64,000 nucleotides of DNA from Medakamo hakoo (Eukaryota > Chlorophyta > Trebouxiophyceae > Coccomyxaceae): contig CP089456.1 of NCBI GenBank assembly GCA_026636295.1, forward strand, positions 620,001 through 684,000. Direction: 5' to 3'. A program made the translations under genes and the position numbers. Shown here in pieces: positions 19,879 to 29,331 of this stretch; position 1 is the first letter of the stretch; each line of letters starts with the position of its first letter. Under the pieces are notes generated by a model. The model did not search any database, was not told the origin of the DNA, and saw only the letters and a program-made list of their open reading frames with translations.

Positions 19879-21906
19879 ATGAGCGGGTTCGGGCGCGCGC
19901 CCGAAGTCCCCGTCTTCCACCCCACGGACTATGACATGCGCCGGTCGTTCGAGACGTACGTCGCGTCCATCGAGAAGCGCTTCGCCCACGTGGGCCTGGC
20001 GAAGATCGTCCCGCCAAAGTCGTGGCGGGCGCGCGCGAGCGGGTACGGCCGCGGCTGGGACGTCGTGATCCCCAAACCCATCAAGTGCGTGGTTTGAGAG
20101 TTGGTCGGCGTTTTGGGGGGGTGAGGGCGTGTTCTTTCTTGTTTGGGTCGGGCGCGTGTGCGTGACACGCGCCTGCCTCCGCGGTTGGAGTTGCGCGGGC
20201 AAAGGGCGTGGCAGCGCGCGCGCGCGTCGCACGTATCTGCCTTCCAGGGAGTGTGTGTGTGTGTGCGTGCGTGTGGAGCGGAAGGCGCCGCGGCGTTTTG
20301 TTCCGCGCACTGCGCGCTCGCCCGCTGCGCGCCTGCCGCCCGGCGATGTGGCCGCCGCACCCAGCTTGCTGCCGCCCCGTCCTGAAAGGCAGACGCCCAG
20401 ACAACACGTCCATGGCGGCAACACACCCGGCCGTCGCGTGCCACCCCGCCCTGTTGCCGCGCTTGTGGCATGGCGTCGTTCAAACGTCCGCACCACAACA
20501 CCCTCACACCGCCCACCCACCCCCTGCACCCATCCCACAGGCAACACGCCACCGGCACGCGCGGCCTGTACCGCACCCTCCTCGTGGAAGGCAAGCCCAT
20601 GTCCGCCACCGGCGACTTCAAAGCCGTCGCCGAAGCCGAGGAGGCCGCGCTGCCGCCCGCCGAACAGCTGCCGACGCCGGCCGAGGAAGCGGCCGAGCCG
20701 GGCCGCATGGCCGCCGCCCTGGCCGCCCGCGAACGCCGGTACTGGCGGTCCGTCACCATGACGCCGCCCATCTACGGCGCGGACGTGCCCGGGTCCCTGT
20801 TCGACAAGTCCGTCAAGGAGTGGAACGTGGCGAGCCTGGAGTCGCTGCTCTCGCGCACGCTCGCCGGCGCGGGCGCCGCCATCCCCGGCGTGTCCACGCC
20901 CTACCTGTACTTTGGCATGTGGCGGTCCACGTTCGCCTGGCACACGGAGGACTGCGACCTGGCGTCCGTCAACTTCCTGCACTTCGGCGCGCCGAAGCGT
21001 TGGTACGCCATCCCGCCCGCGGCCCGCGGCCGGTTCGAGACGGTCGTGCGCGGCCTGCTGCCCGACCTGTTCCGGACGTGCCCCGAGTTCCTGCGCCACA
21101 AGGAGCTGCTCATCTCACCGCAGCTGCTGGAGGCGCACGCCATCCCCGTCGTGCGCACCACCCAGTACGCGGGCGAGTTCATGCTCAACTACCCGGGCGC
21201 ATACCACGCCGGCTTCAACTTTGGGTACAACTGCGCCGAGTCGACCAACTACGCGACGCGCGCCTGGATCGGCGTGGGCGCGCACGCGCGCGCGTGCGCG
21301 TGCTCCTCCGACTCCGTCACCATTCAGATGTCCCTCTTCCTGCGCCACGCCGGCCCCAAAGCCCGGCAGGCCATCCTGGACGCCCTGCCGTCCGACTCCG
21401 AGGATGAGGAGAGCGAGTCGGAGGAGGAGGAGGTGTACGTGCGCGGGCGGGGCGGCGGCGCCAAGGGCGGCCGCCCGCGGTCGGGCACGCCCGAGTCGGT
21501 GACGACGTCGTCCCGCGGCTCCGGCGCGTCCGACGGTGATTCCGCCGGCTCGACCGCCATCCGCCGCCCGCGCAAGAAAGCGCGCGCGCCGGCGGAGGTG
21601 GCGGCCAACAGGAAGGCCGCGCCACGCCCGGCCGCGCCGCCCGCGGCTAAGAAGGCAAAAGCCGCCGCCGCCCGGCCGCCGCCGCCTGCGCCCAAGCGGG
21701 CCAGCGCCACGGGCGGCGGCCCCAAGGCCAAAGCCCCGCCCGCCAAGGCCCCGCCGTCCAAAGCCCCGCCTGCCAAGCGTGGGACCAAGACGACGACGCG
21801 CTACGCGGCGGTCGTGACGGCGGCGCCGCCCGGCGCGGGGCGGCGCGGGAAGCTCACCTCGCGCGCCGGCCGGCGCGTCGCCCCTCCCGGCCGCTTGTCC
21901 CTATGA
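19879..21906 (+). CDS. JmjN/JmjC histone lysine demethylase (KDM4-like)
   Basis: Exons 19879-20084 and 20541-21906 (523 residues). Exon 1 is a JmjN domain (VPVFHPTDYDMRRSFETYV, KIVPPKSW). The JmjC domain holds the iron/2-oxoglutarate ligands: HTED near residue 203 (His and Glu two apart) and the distal His in GAYHAGFN near 291, with FGMWRSTFAWHTED, NFLHFGAPKRWYA and YPGAYHAGFNFGYN as in KDM4/JMJD2, which removes methyls from H3K9 and H3K36. There is no PHD or Tudor domain. Instead the C-terminal 160 residues are acidic (SEDEESESEEEEV) then Lys/Ala/Pro-rich, like a linker-histone tail. After the catalytic core comes a CSSDSVTIQ segment in place of a zinc-binding site I could confirm. The intron is 456 nt. 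Confidence 0.92.
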
Positions 21907-22394
21907 CGGGGTGGGTGGGCGTCGCCCTGGGCAACCTTGGTCCGCGGCCTGGCCGGCGCGCTCGCAACCCGCCCCTTTTTCGGCCACGAGTAGTGGCCAC
22001 TAAAAAACGCGGCTGGGGTGGAAAGCATGAGTGAGAAGTGTGCGTGGGGTGGAGTGTGTGCGTTTGTGTGTGTGTGTGTGCGTCTTTTCCAACCTGGAGA
22101 GTGAGAGAGCGAGCGAAATGACCTTAAAGAACTGTGTGTGGGGGATGACGGGGGACGGGGCGTGCGTGCGGCGCCTGCGCACACACGTGCGGGTGCCCGC
22201 CGCTCGGCCCCCCCTCTTTTTTTTCTATCGATGGCACGGGCCTTCGAGAGCGAGACGGGATGGGTGTGGCTCTTTTTTTTCTTCTCTTTTTCCCTCCGTC
22301 CCCTCCGGTGAACTGTTACTTTCTTCCTCTTTTTTTTCTGCGAACGACAACACACAACACCGCCCGCCCTCCGCCCCTCACCCTCCCTCCCCAC
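21907..22394. other. intergenic, JmjC and DHAR (convergent 3' flanks)
   Basis: 488 bp with several T-runs and a GT-rich stretch near 22060-22082. It holds the 3' ends of both genes. No gene seen. Confidence 0.45.
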
Positions 22395-23331
22395 TCAGTG
22401 CGCCAGGTGGCGGTTCCACCCGGCGATGACGGCGTCGTCCGAGTACGCGCAAGCCTTCCAGGCCGGCAGAGCCCGCACGCGGGCCAGGTACTCGGCGACC
22501 GCGCCCGCGCCCGCCGGCATGTCCCACCCGCCCTGCTTGAAGTGCGGCAGGGCGACGGCCATGTGGTGCAGCTTGGGCGCCAGGGACGCGTCCCCCGACC
22601 CGAAGCCGTCGCCCGGGCCGATGAAGGTGCGGCCCTTCAAGTAGTCGGCCAGGCGGCCCAGCGCGGCGTCGAGCTCCTTCTTTTTTTCGGCGTCCTCGCC
22701 GGCGGGCGCTTTCAAGTATGCGACGAAGGCCGGGAAGACGTCCGAGCCGGCGTCAGGCGCGTCCGCGACGTGGCCCATCTTGGGCGTCGGGAACTCGTCT
22801 TCTAAGCGGTCGCAGATGACGTCCGAGCCGACGACCCACTCACCTCCCTTTAACAAATCTTTGGCCACCGGCACGGCGCCCTTTGGATTGACTTGCAAGA
22901 GCCAGTCGGGCTTGGCGGCGAAGTCGATGTAGCCGCGGGTGTAGGGCACGGCTTTCATTTCGGCGGTCAGGAGGGCGCGGTGGCAAAAGGGGCCTGGTGA
23001 TCGATGGGGTGGGGGAGTGGGGTGGGTTGGGGTCGGGCGTGGGTTCCGAGCGGACACGCGCGAGCGACACGCAAGGAGAAACGCCCAGGTCCGCGCGACC
23101 GCACAACCCCGGTTCCTCCACCCACCCGCCCCCTCTCTGTAAGCCACAATGAAACGCACAGTCCAGAAGGGTCCCCGTCTTGGGGTCGCCCTTGACCCAG
23201 ATCTCGTAGGCGGGCGTGGAAGCAGCAGCGGCCATGGTGACGGAGCGAGAAACGGCGCGGCGGACGGGGGTGGTCGGGGTCGAGGAGCGCAGCAGACGAG
23301 CCTGGCTGGTGCGCAGGATGGCACTGGCCAT
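22395..23331 (-). CDS. DHAR: dehydroascorbate reductase (GST superfamily), probably organelle-targeted
   Basis: Exons 23331-23160 and 22993-22395 (256 residues). DHAR uses glutathione to regenerate ascorbate. The intron interrupts a Cys codon, and only the spliced frame restores the active-site motif DCPFCH (Cys58 and Cys61), which supports the model. Further family marks: [51 protein letters not shown] and [11 protein letters not shown] at the end. The first 33 residues ([19 protein letters not shown] and on) are rich in Ser, Arg and Ala without acids, fitting a plastid or mitochondrial transit peptide; a second Met at residue 33 could give a cytosolic form. A Lys-rich EDAEKKKEL loop is inserted. 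The gene shares a 374-bp divergent promoter with TBP. Confidence 0.93.
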
Positions 23332-23705
23332 GTGCGTGCGTGGGTGTGGTGGGGGGAGGTGCGGGTCGGGACGGGTGCGGAAAGGGGGGGGAAGCGAATG
23401 CACGTGTGGGGCGAGTCTGGCCGACAAAAAATGCTCGCTCTTCAGACCGACGTTCGGCGGGCCTCAGCAGAGCAAAAACGCGTGCGCGAAGCGGAGGCCG
23501 GACCGTCCCGCCCTCGCTCGCGGCTTGCTCGCTCCACTCCGTGCCCACCGGACGCGCGAGCGCGTGGACCGCAGCTCGCGAGAGGCGCGCACCACGAGGC
23601 CCCGTTTTTCCGCCGCCCATTCTCCTGGCCGCCGCCTCCCAAACACTCTTCGCCTCGCCGTGCCGGGCCCAGCACACGCGCCCATCCACCCACACACGCG
23701 TCACC
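23332..23705. other. divergent promoter region, DHAR / TBP
   Basis: 374 bp between the two start codons. No TATA box is apparent, although the adjacent gene encodes TBP. Confidence 0.5.
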
Positions 23706-24849
23706 ATGGCGGACACCGCCGGCCCCTCGACCGCCGTCGTGCCGTCCGTCGATCCGGCCCGCCACCCGTCCGGCATCGTGCCCACGCTCCAAAACGTGGT
23801 CGCGACCGTCAACCTGGACTGCAAGCTGGACCTGAAGAACATAGCCCTGCACGCGCGTAACGCCGAGTACAATCCCAAGGTGCGGTGGGGTGCGGAGGGA
23901 GGCGTGGAGCGCGTCCTGCTGGGCGCACGCACGAGCTTTCGTTTTTTGTCTTTGCTCACATTCTTCAATGCCCTTCGACCGTCACACAGCGTTTCGCGGC
24001 CGTCATCATGCGCATCCGCGACCCCAAGACGACGGCCTTGATCTTTGCGTCCGGCAAGATGGTACGTTGTGAGGGCGGGGACGGAAGAGCGAGAAGGAAG
24101 GGGCCGCGCTGCTGTTTCCTTTCCAACCCGACCTCCCGCCCACTGTCACTGTCTCCATCCATCCCATTCCATCCATTCACGACCGTCACCATGCCCTCAC
24201 CCTCACCAGGTCGTCACGGGCGCCAAGTCCGAGGACGCGGCCCGCCACGCGGCCCGGCGGGTGAGTTGTGGTTGTTGGTGTCATGCGCTTTGCACGCCCG
24301 GGCCCCGCCCGCCCTCTCTTCTCCTCTCCCATCCCCCAGTACCACCCACGCCCCCCCCCCCCCCCCTCTCTTGTTTCATTTCAGTACGCCAAAATCGTCT
24401 CGAAACTGGGCTTCCCCGCCGGCTTCAAAGACTTCAAAGTCCAAAACATGGTCGGCTCCGCGGACGTCCGCTTCCCCGTGCGGCTGGAAGGCCTGGCGTA
24501 CGCGCACGGCTTCTTCTGCTCGTACGAGCCCGAACTCTTCCCGGGCCTCATCTACCGCATGAAGGCGCCCAAGGTCGTCCTGCTCGTCTTCGTGTCGGGC
24601 AAGGTCGTCCTGACGGGCGCCAAGGCCCGGGACGACATCTACGCCGCGTTCGAGGCCATCTACCCGGTCCTGCAAGAGTTTCGGAAGGGCGACGCGGCGC
24701 CGCACCCGGGCGGCGGCGGGGGTGCCGCGGTCGAGCCGCCGCCCGCCCTGCCCGCGCCTGCGGCCGGCGGCGGTGGCGGTGGCGGCGGCGTCGCCCCGCT
24801 GCCCGTCGCCGGTATCGGCGCGCCTGCGCCCGTCCTGCCGCGGCGGTGA
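23706..24849 (+). CDS. TBP: TATA-binding protein (complete copy)
   Basis: Four exons: 23706-23879, 23990-24061, 24210-24260 and 24385-24849 (253 residues). TBP forms the saddle that bends the TATA element and nucleates TFIID, TFIIIB and SL1. First repeat: [57 protein letters not shown]. Second repeat: [68 protein letters not shown]. The conserved core is intact. Unlike most TBPs, which end a few residues after EFRK, this one continues for about 52 residues of Gly/Pro/Ala ([19 protein letters not shown] and so on) to a terminal PRR. The last exon from 24533 onward is repeated twice more downstream as part of the 2,066-bp triplication, but the first three exons occur once only. Confidence 0.97.
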
Positions 24850-25199
24850 ATGCGCGGCTCGCGCGCGTATTTTCCTTTTTTTTTGTTCGCTCTGCCTGCC
24901 TTCCCGACCTCCCCTTCCCCTCCTCCAGCGCCCTTTTTTTCTGTGTGCCCTTTTTTTAGATCCGCCAGCGTTTTCCATTTATGACCAACAATCCCCCCAA
25001 AAACAATGAATGCGAGTGGCCATGTGTGCGTGTGTGCTTGTGCTGTGTGCTGGCGCTCCGCCTCCGCGTGCGCGTGGGGAGAGAGCGAGTGTGTGAAACA
25101 ACAAAAAAAACGATTGAAGATGAAAAAAAACAGAGAACACAAGTGCTTTGAGTGCAAGGAATTTTCACGGCAACACTCACCCCCAACCAACACACACTC
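24850..25199. other. 3' spacer between TBP and the fusion-gene end (repeated at 26916-27265 and 28982-29331)
   Basis: About 350 bp with T-runs, an A-run and a GTGTGTGC stretch; no gene recognised. In unit 3 it separates a TBP fragment from the stop of the intact fusion gene. Confidence 0.6.
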
Positions 25200-26598
25200 T
25201 CACGACCACCCGCCCGCCCGTGGCGACGCCGGCGGCCTGCCCGGCGTGCCGGACGCTGCCGACGCGCCAGCAGAAGGCCACGGGCGGAAATAGTCGCCCA
25301 GCAGGCAGGGCCGGCACCGTTGCCCGCCACACAGCAGCAGCCGCGCCGCCCGGCCTGGCGGGGGCAGGATGATGGGCGGCGTCCCTGGCGGGCCCAGCGC
25401 GGGCGCGGGCGACGCGGACCGGCGCGGCGACGCCCCGAAACCGGCCGCGCTCAGGACGGGCAGCGGGCGGGCGACACCATTCTGGGCGCCCCCGCCCCCG
25501 CCCGTGCCGTGCAACAGGGCCACAAGCAGGTCCAGGCCGTCGGCCAGGCGCGGGCCCGGGCGGGCGAGCAGCGCCCGGTCGACCAGGAAGACGCGGCCAG
25601 CACGCACGGCGGGCAGGGACCAAAAGCCGGGCAGCGCGGCAAGGCGGTCGAGGCCGGGCGGGTGGGTGAGCGGGCCGGTGGAGCCGCCCGCGCGCCCGGC
25701 CGCCGCCAAAACCAAGACGTCCGGCGCGCCCTTGCGCACTTCCTCCCAGACGGAGGGCAGGGGTGGAGGCAAGGAGGCCTGGGTCGTGGCAGCGGCGGCG
25801 CCGGGCGGCGCGGGCGCGGCCGGCCGGCCGGGCGGCTCGCCAGAGTTCATCCCCGCAAGCGCCGCCGGCGCGTCGCCCGGCTCCACGCAGCCGGCCAGCA
25901 CGTCCACCCCGCCCGCCAGGGACACGAGTTCGGGGACCCAGCCGCCTCCCGCGGACAGCGGACGGCCGTCGCCGTCGCCCAGACTGACCAGGACGGCCAC
26001 GCGCGGGCGGCGGGGCTGGCCTGCGGCCGCGCGCGCGGCCGCCCGCAGGCGCGCCCGGAACGCAGACACGGCCGCGCCCGCGGCGGCAGGGTGGACGCCC
26101 GCCGCGGCTGCGACGGCCAGCAAGGCGTCGCCCACGTCTGCCAGTGTGCGTGGCGCCAGAGCCAGGACGCGGGCGCCGTGGGCGGCCAGGCCCGCGGCGG
26201 AGACGGCGGCCGCCGCGGCAGGCGCGGGCACGCCGGGGCCGGCGGGGTCCATGCCCGCCAGCGCCGCTGCCGCGCTGCCGCCGCCCGCGGCGATGACCAG
26301 GCCAGGCCTCTCTGACGCGAGCCAGGACCCGTCGACGGCGGCCGCCACGCCAGGCGCGGGCGCGGTCGCAGCAATCGGGGGGTCGGCGCCGCCGCCGCCC
26401 AGCCCCGGCGCCGAGCCGCCCGCCACGACGCCGCACGCCCGCCCGCCCAAACCCAGGGCCGCCACGCACTCGGCTGCCAGCGGGGACAGGCACGCAATGC
26501 CATCGCCCGCCGTGCGCCAGGCCGCCACGTTTTGCAGGGCGGCGGGCGAGGAGGGAGTGGGGAGGGTGGTCGCCAGCAGTGGTTGAGGGGGCGGCGGC
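25200..26598 (-). pseudogene. headless C-terminal fragment of the CobB-BtuF fusion gene (unit 1)
   Basis: Encodes the same BtuF-like C-terminal region as the intact gene, down to the same TGA, but lacks everything upstream of the breakpoint: the first exon, the cobyrinate-synthase and GATase domains and most of the linker. On the minus strand the open frame continues up into antisense TBP sequence of unit 2 and reaches an ATG at 27044, giving an unplanned 614-codon chimeric frame. No promoter of its own is expected. Confidence 0.85.
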
Positions 26599-26915
26599 AA
26601 CTCTTCCCGGGCCTCATCTACCGCATGAAGGCGCCCAAGGTCGTCCTGCTCGTCTTCGTGTCGGGCAAGGTCGTCCTGACGGGCGCCAAGGCCCGGGACG
26701 ACATCTACGCCGCGTTCGAGGCCATCTACCCGGTCCTGCAAGAGTTTCGGAAGGGCGACGCGGCGCCGCACCCGGGCGGCGGCGGGGGTGCCGCGGTCGA
26801 GCCGCCGCCCGCCCTGCCCGCGCCTGCGGCCGGCGGCGGTGGCGGTGGCGGCGGCGTCGCCCCGCTGCCCGTCGCCGGTATCGGCGCGCCTGCGCCCGTC
26901 CTGCCGCGGCGGTGA
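26599..26915 (+). pseudogene. TBP 3' fragment (unit 2)
   Basis: The last 104 codons of TBP, from [11 protein letters not shown] to the Gly-rich tail and stop, joined upstream to antisense fusion-gene sequence. It covers only the end of the second TBP repeat, so it cannot make a DNA-binding saddle. Confidence 0.88.
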
Positions 26916-27265
26916 ATGCGCGGCTCGCGCGCGTATTTTCCTTTTTTTTTGTTCGCTCTGCCTGCCTTCCCGACCTCCCCTTCCCCTCCTCCAGCGCCCT
27001 TTTTTTCTGTGTGCCCTTTTTTTAGATCCGCCAGCGTTTTCCATTTATGACCAACAATCCCCCCAAAAACAATGAATGCGAGTGGCCATGTGTGCGTGTG
27101 TGCTTGTGCTGTGTGCTGGCGCTCCGCCTCCGCGTGCGCGTGGGGAGAGAGCGAGTGTGTGAAACAACAAAAAAAACGATTGAAGATGAAAAAAAACAGA
27201 GAACACAAGTGCTTTGAGTGCAAGGAATTTTCACGGCAACACTCACCCCCAACCAACACACACTC

Positions 27266-28664
27266 TCACGACCACCCGCCCGCCCGTGGCGACGCCGGCG
27301 GCCTGCCCGGCGTGCCGGACGCTGCCGACGCGCCAGCAGAAGGCCACGGGCGGAAATAGTCGCCCAGCAGGCAGGGCCGGCACCGTTGCCCGCCACACAG
27401 CAGCAGCCGCGCCGCCCGGCCTGGCGGGGGCAGGATGATGGGCGGCGTCCCTGGCGGGCCCAGCGCGGGCGCGGGCGACGCGGACCGGCGCGGCGACGCC
27501 CCGAAACCGGCCGCGCTCAGGACGGGCAGCGGGCGGGCGACACCATTCTGGGCGCCCCCGCCCCCGCCCGTGCCGTGCAACAGGGCCACAAGCAGGTCCA
27601 GGCCGTCGGCCAGGCGCGGGCCCGGGCGGGCGAGCAGCGCCCGGTCGACCAGGAAGACGCGGCCAGCACGCACGGCGGGCAGGGACCAAAAGCCGGGCAG
27701 CGCGGCAAGGCGGTCGAGGCCGGGCGGGTGGGTGAGCGGGCCGGTGGAGCCGCCCGCGCGCCCGGCCGCCGCCAAAACCAAGACGTCCGGCGCGCCCTTG
27801 CGCACTTCCTCCCAGACGGAGGGCAGGGGTGGAGGCAAGGAGGCCTGGGTCGTGGCAGCGGCGGCGCCGGGCGGCGCGGGCGCGGCCGGCCGGCCGGGCG
27901 GCTCGCCAGAGTTCATCCCCGCAAGCGCCGCCGGCGCGTCGCCCGGCTCCACGCAGCCGGCCAGCACGTCCACCCCGCCCGCCAGGGACACGAGTTCGGG
28001 GACCCAGCCGCCTCCCGCGGACAGCGGACGGCCGTCGCCGTCGCCCAGACTGACCAGGACGGCCACGCGCGGGCGGCGGGGCTGGCCTGCGGCCGCGCGC
28101 GCGGCCGCCCGCAGGCGCGCCCGGAACGCAGACACGGCCGCGCCCGCGGCGGCAGGGTGGACGCCCGCCGCGGCTGCGACGGCCAGCAAGGCGTCGCCCA
28201 CGTCTGCCAGTGTGCGTGGCGCCAGAGCCAGGACGCGGGCGCCGTGGGCGGCCAGGCCCGCGGCGGAGACGGCGGCCGCCGCGGCAGGCGCGGGCACGCC
28301 GGGGCCGGCGGGGTCCATGCCCGCCAGCGCCGCTGCCGCGCTGCCGCCGCCCGCGGCGATGACCAGGCCAGGCCTCTCTGACGCGAGCCAGGACCCGTCG
28401 ACGGCGGCCGCCACGCCAGGCGCGGGCGCGGTCGCAGCAATCGGGGGGTCGGCGCCGCCGCCGCCCAGCCCCGGCGCCGAGCCGCCCGCCACGACGCCGC
28501 ACGCCCGCCCGCCCAAACCCAGGGCCGCCACGCACTCGGCTGCCAGCGGGGACAGGCACGCAATGCCATCGCCCGCCGTGCGCCAGGCCGCCACGTTTTG
28601 CAGGGCGGCGGGCGAGGAGGGAGTGGGGAGGGTGGTCGCCAGCAGTGGTTGAGGGGGCGGCGGC
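27266..28664 (-). pseudogene. headless C-terminal fragment of the CobB-BtuF fusion gene (unit 2)
   Basis: Second copy of the same fragment, again with a chimeric minus-strand open frame, starting at ATG 29110 in unit 3 and ending at the normal stop. Confidence 0.85.
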
Positions 28665-28981
28665 AACTCTTCCCGGGCCTCATCTACCGCATGAAGGCGC
28701 CCAAGGTCGTCCTGCTCGTCTTCGTGTCGGGCAAGGTCGTCCTGACGGGCGCCAAGGCCCGGGACGACATCTACGCCGCGTTCGAGGCCATCTACCCGGT
28801 CCTGCAAGAGTTTCGGAAGGGCGACGCGGCGCCGCACCCGGGCGGCGGCGGGGGTGCCGCGGTCGAGCCGCCGCCCGCCCTGCCCGCGCCTGCGGCCGGC
28901 GGCGGTGGCGGTGGCGGCGGCGTCGCCCCGCTGCCCGTCGCCGGTATCGGCGCGCCTGCGCCCGTCCTGCCGCGGCGGTGA
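28665..28981 (+). pseudogene. TBP 3' fragment (unit 3)
   Basis: Second extra copy of the TBP C-terminal 104 codons, with the same upstream junction as in unit 2. Confidence 0.88.
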
Positions 28982-29331
28982 ATGCGCGGCTCGCGCGCGT
29001 ATTTTCCTTTTTTTTTGTTCGCTCTGCCTGCCTTCCCGACCTCCCCTTCCCCTCCTCCAGCGCCCTTTTTTTCTGTGTGCCCTTTTTTTAGATCCGCCAG
29101 CGTTTTCCATTTATGACCAACAATCCCCCCAAAAACAATGAATGCGAGTGGCCATGTGTGCGTGTGTGCTTGTGCTGTGTGCTGGCGCTCCGCCTCCGCG
29201 TGCGCGTGGGGAGAGAGCGAGTGTGTGAAACAACAAAAAAAACGATTGAAGATGAAAAAAAACAGAGAACACAAGTGCTTTGAGTGCAAGGAATTTTCAC
29301 GGCAACACTCACCCCCAACCAACACACACTC

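Noticed and set aside
22060-22082. GT-rich stretch as a coding or Z-DNA element
   Set aside because: Ordinary microsatellite in the 3' flank of convergent genes.
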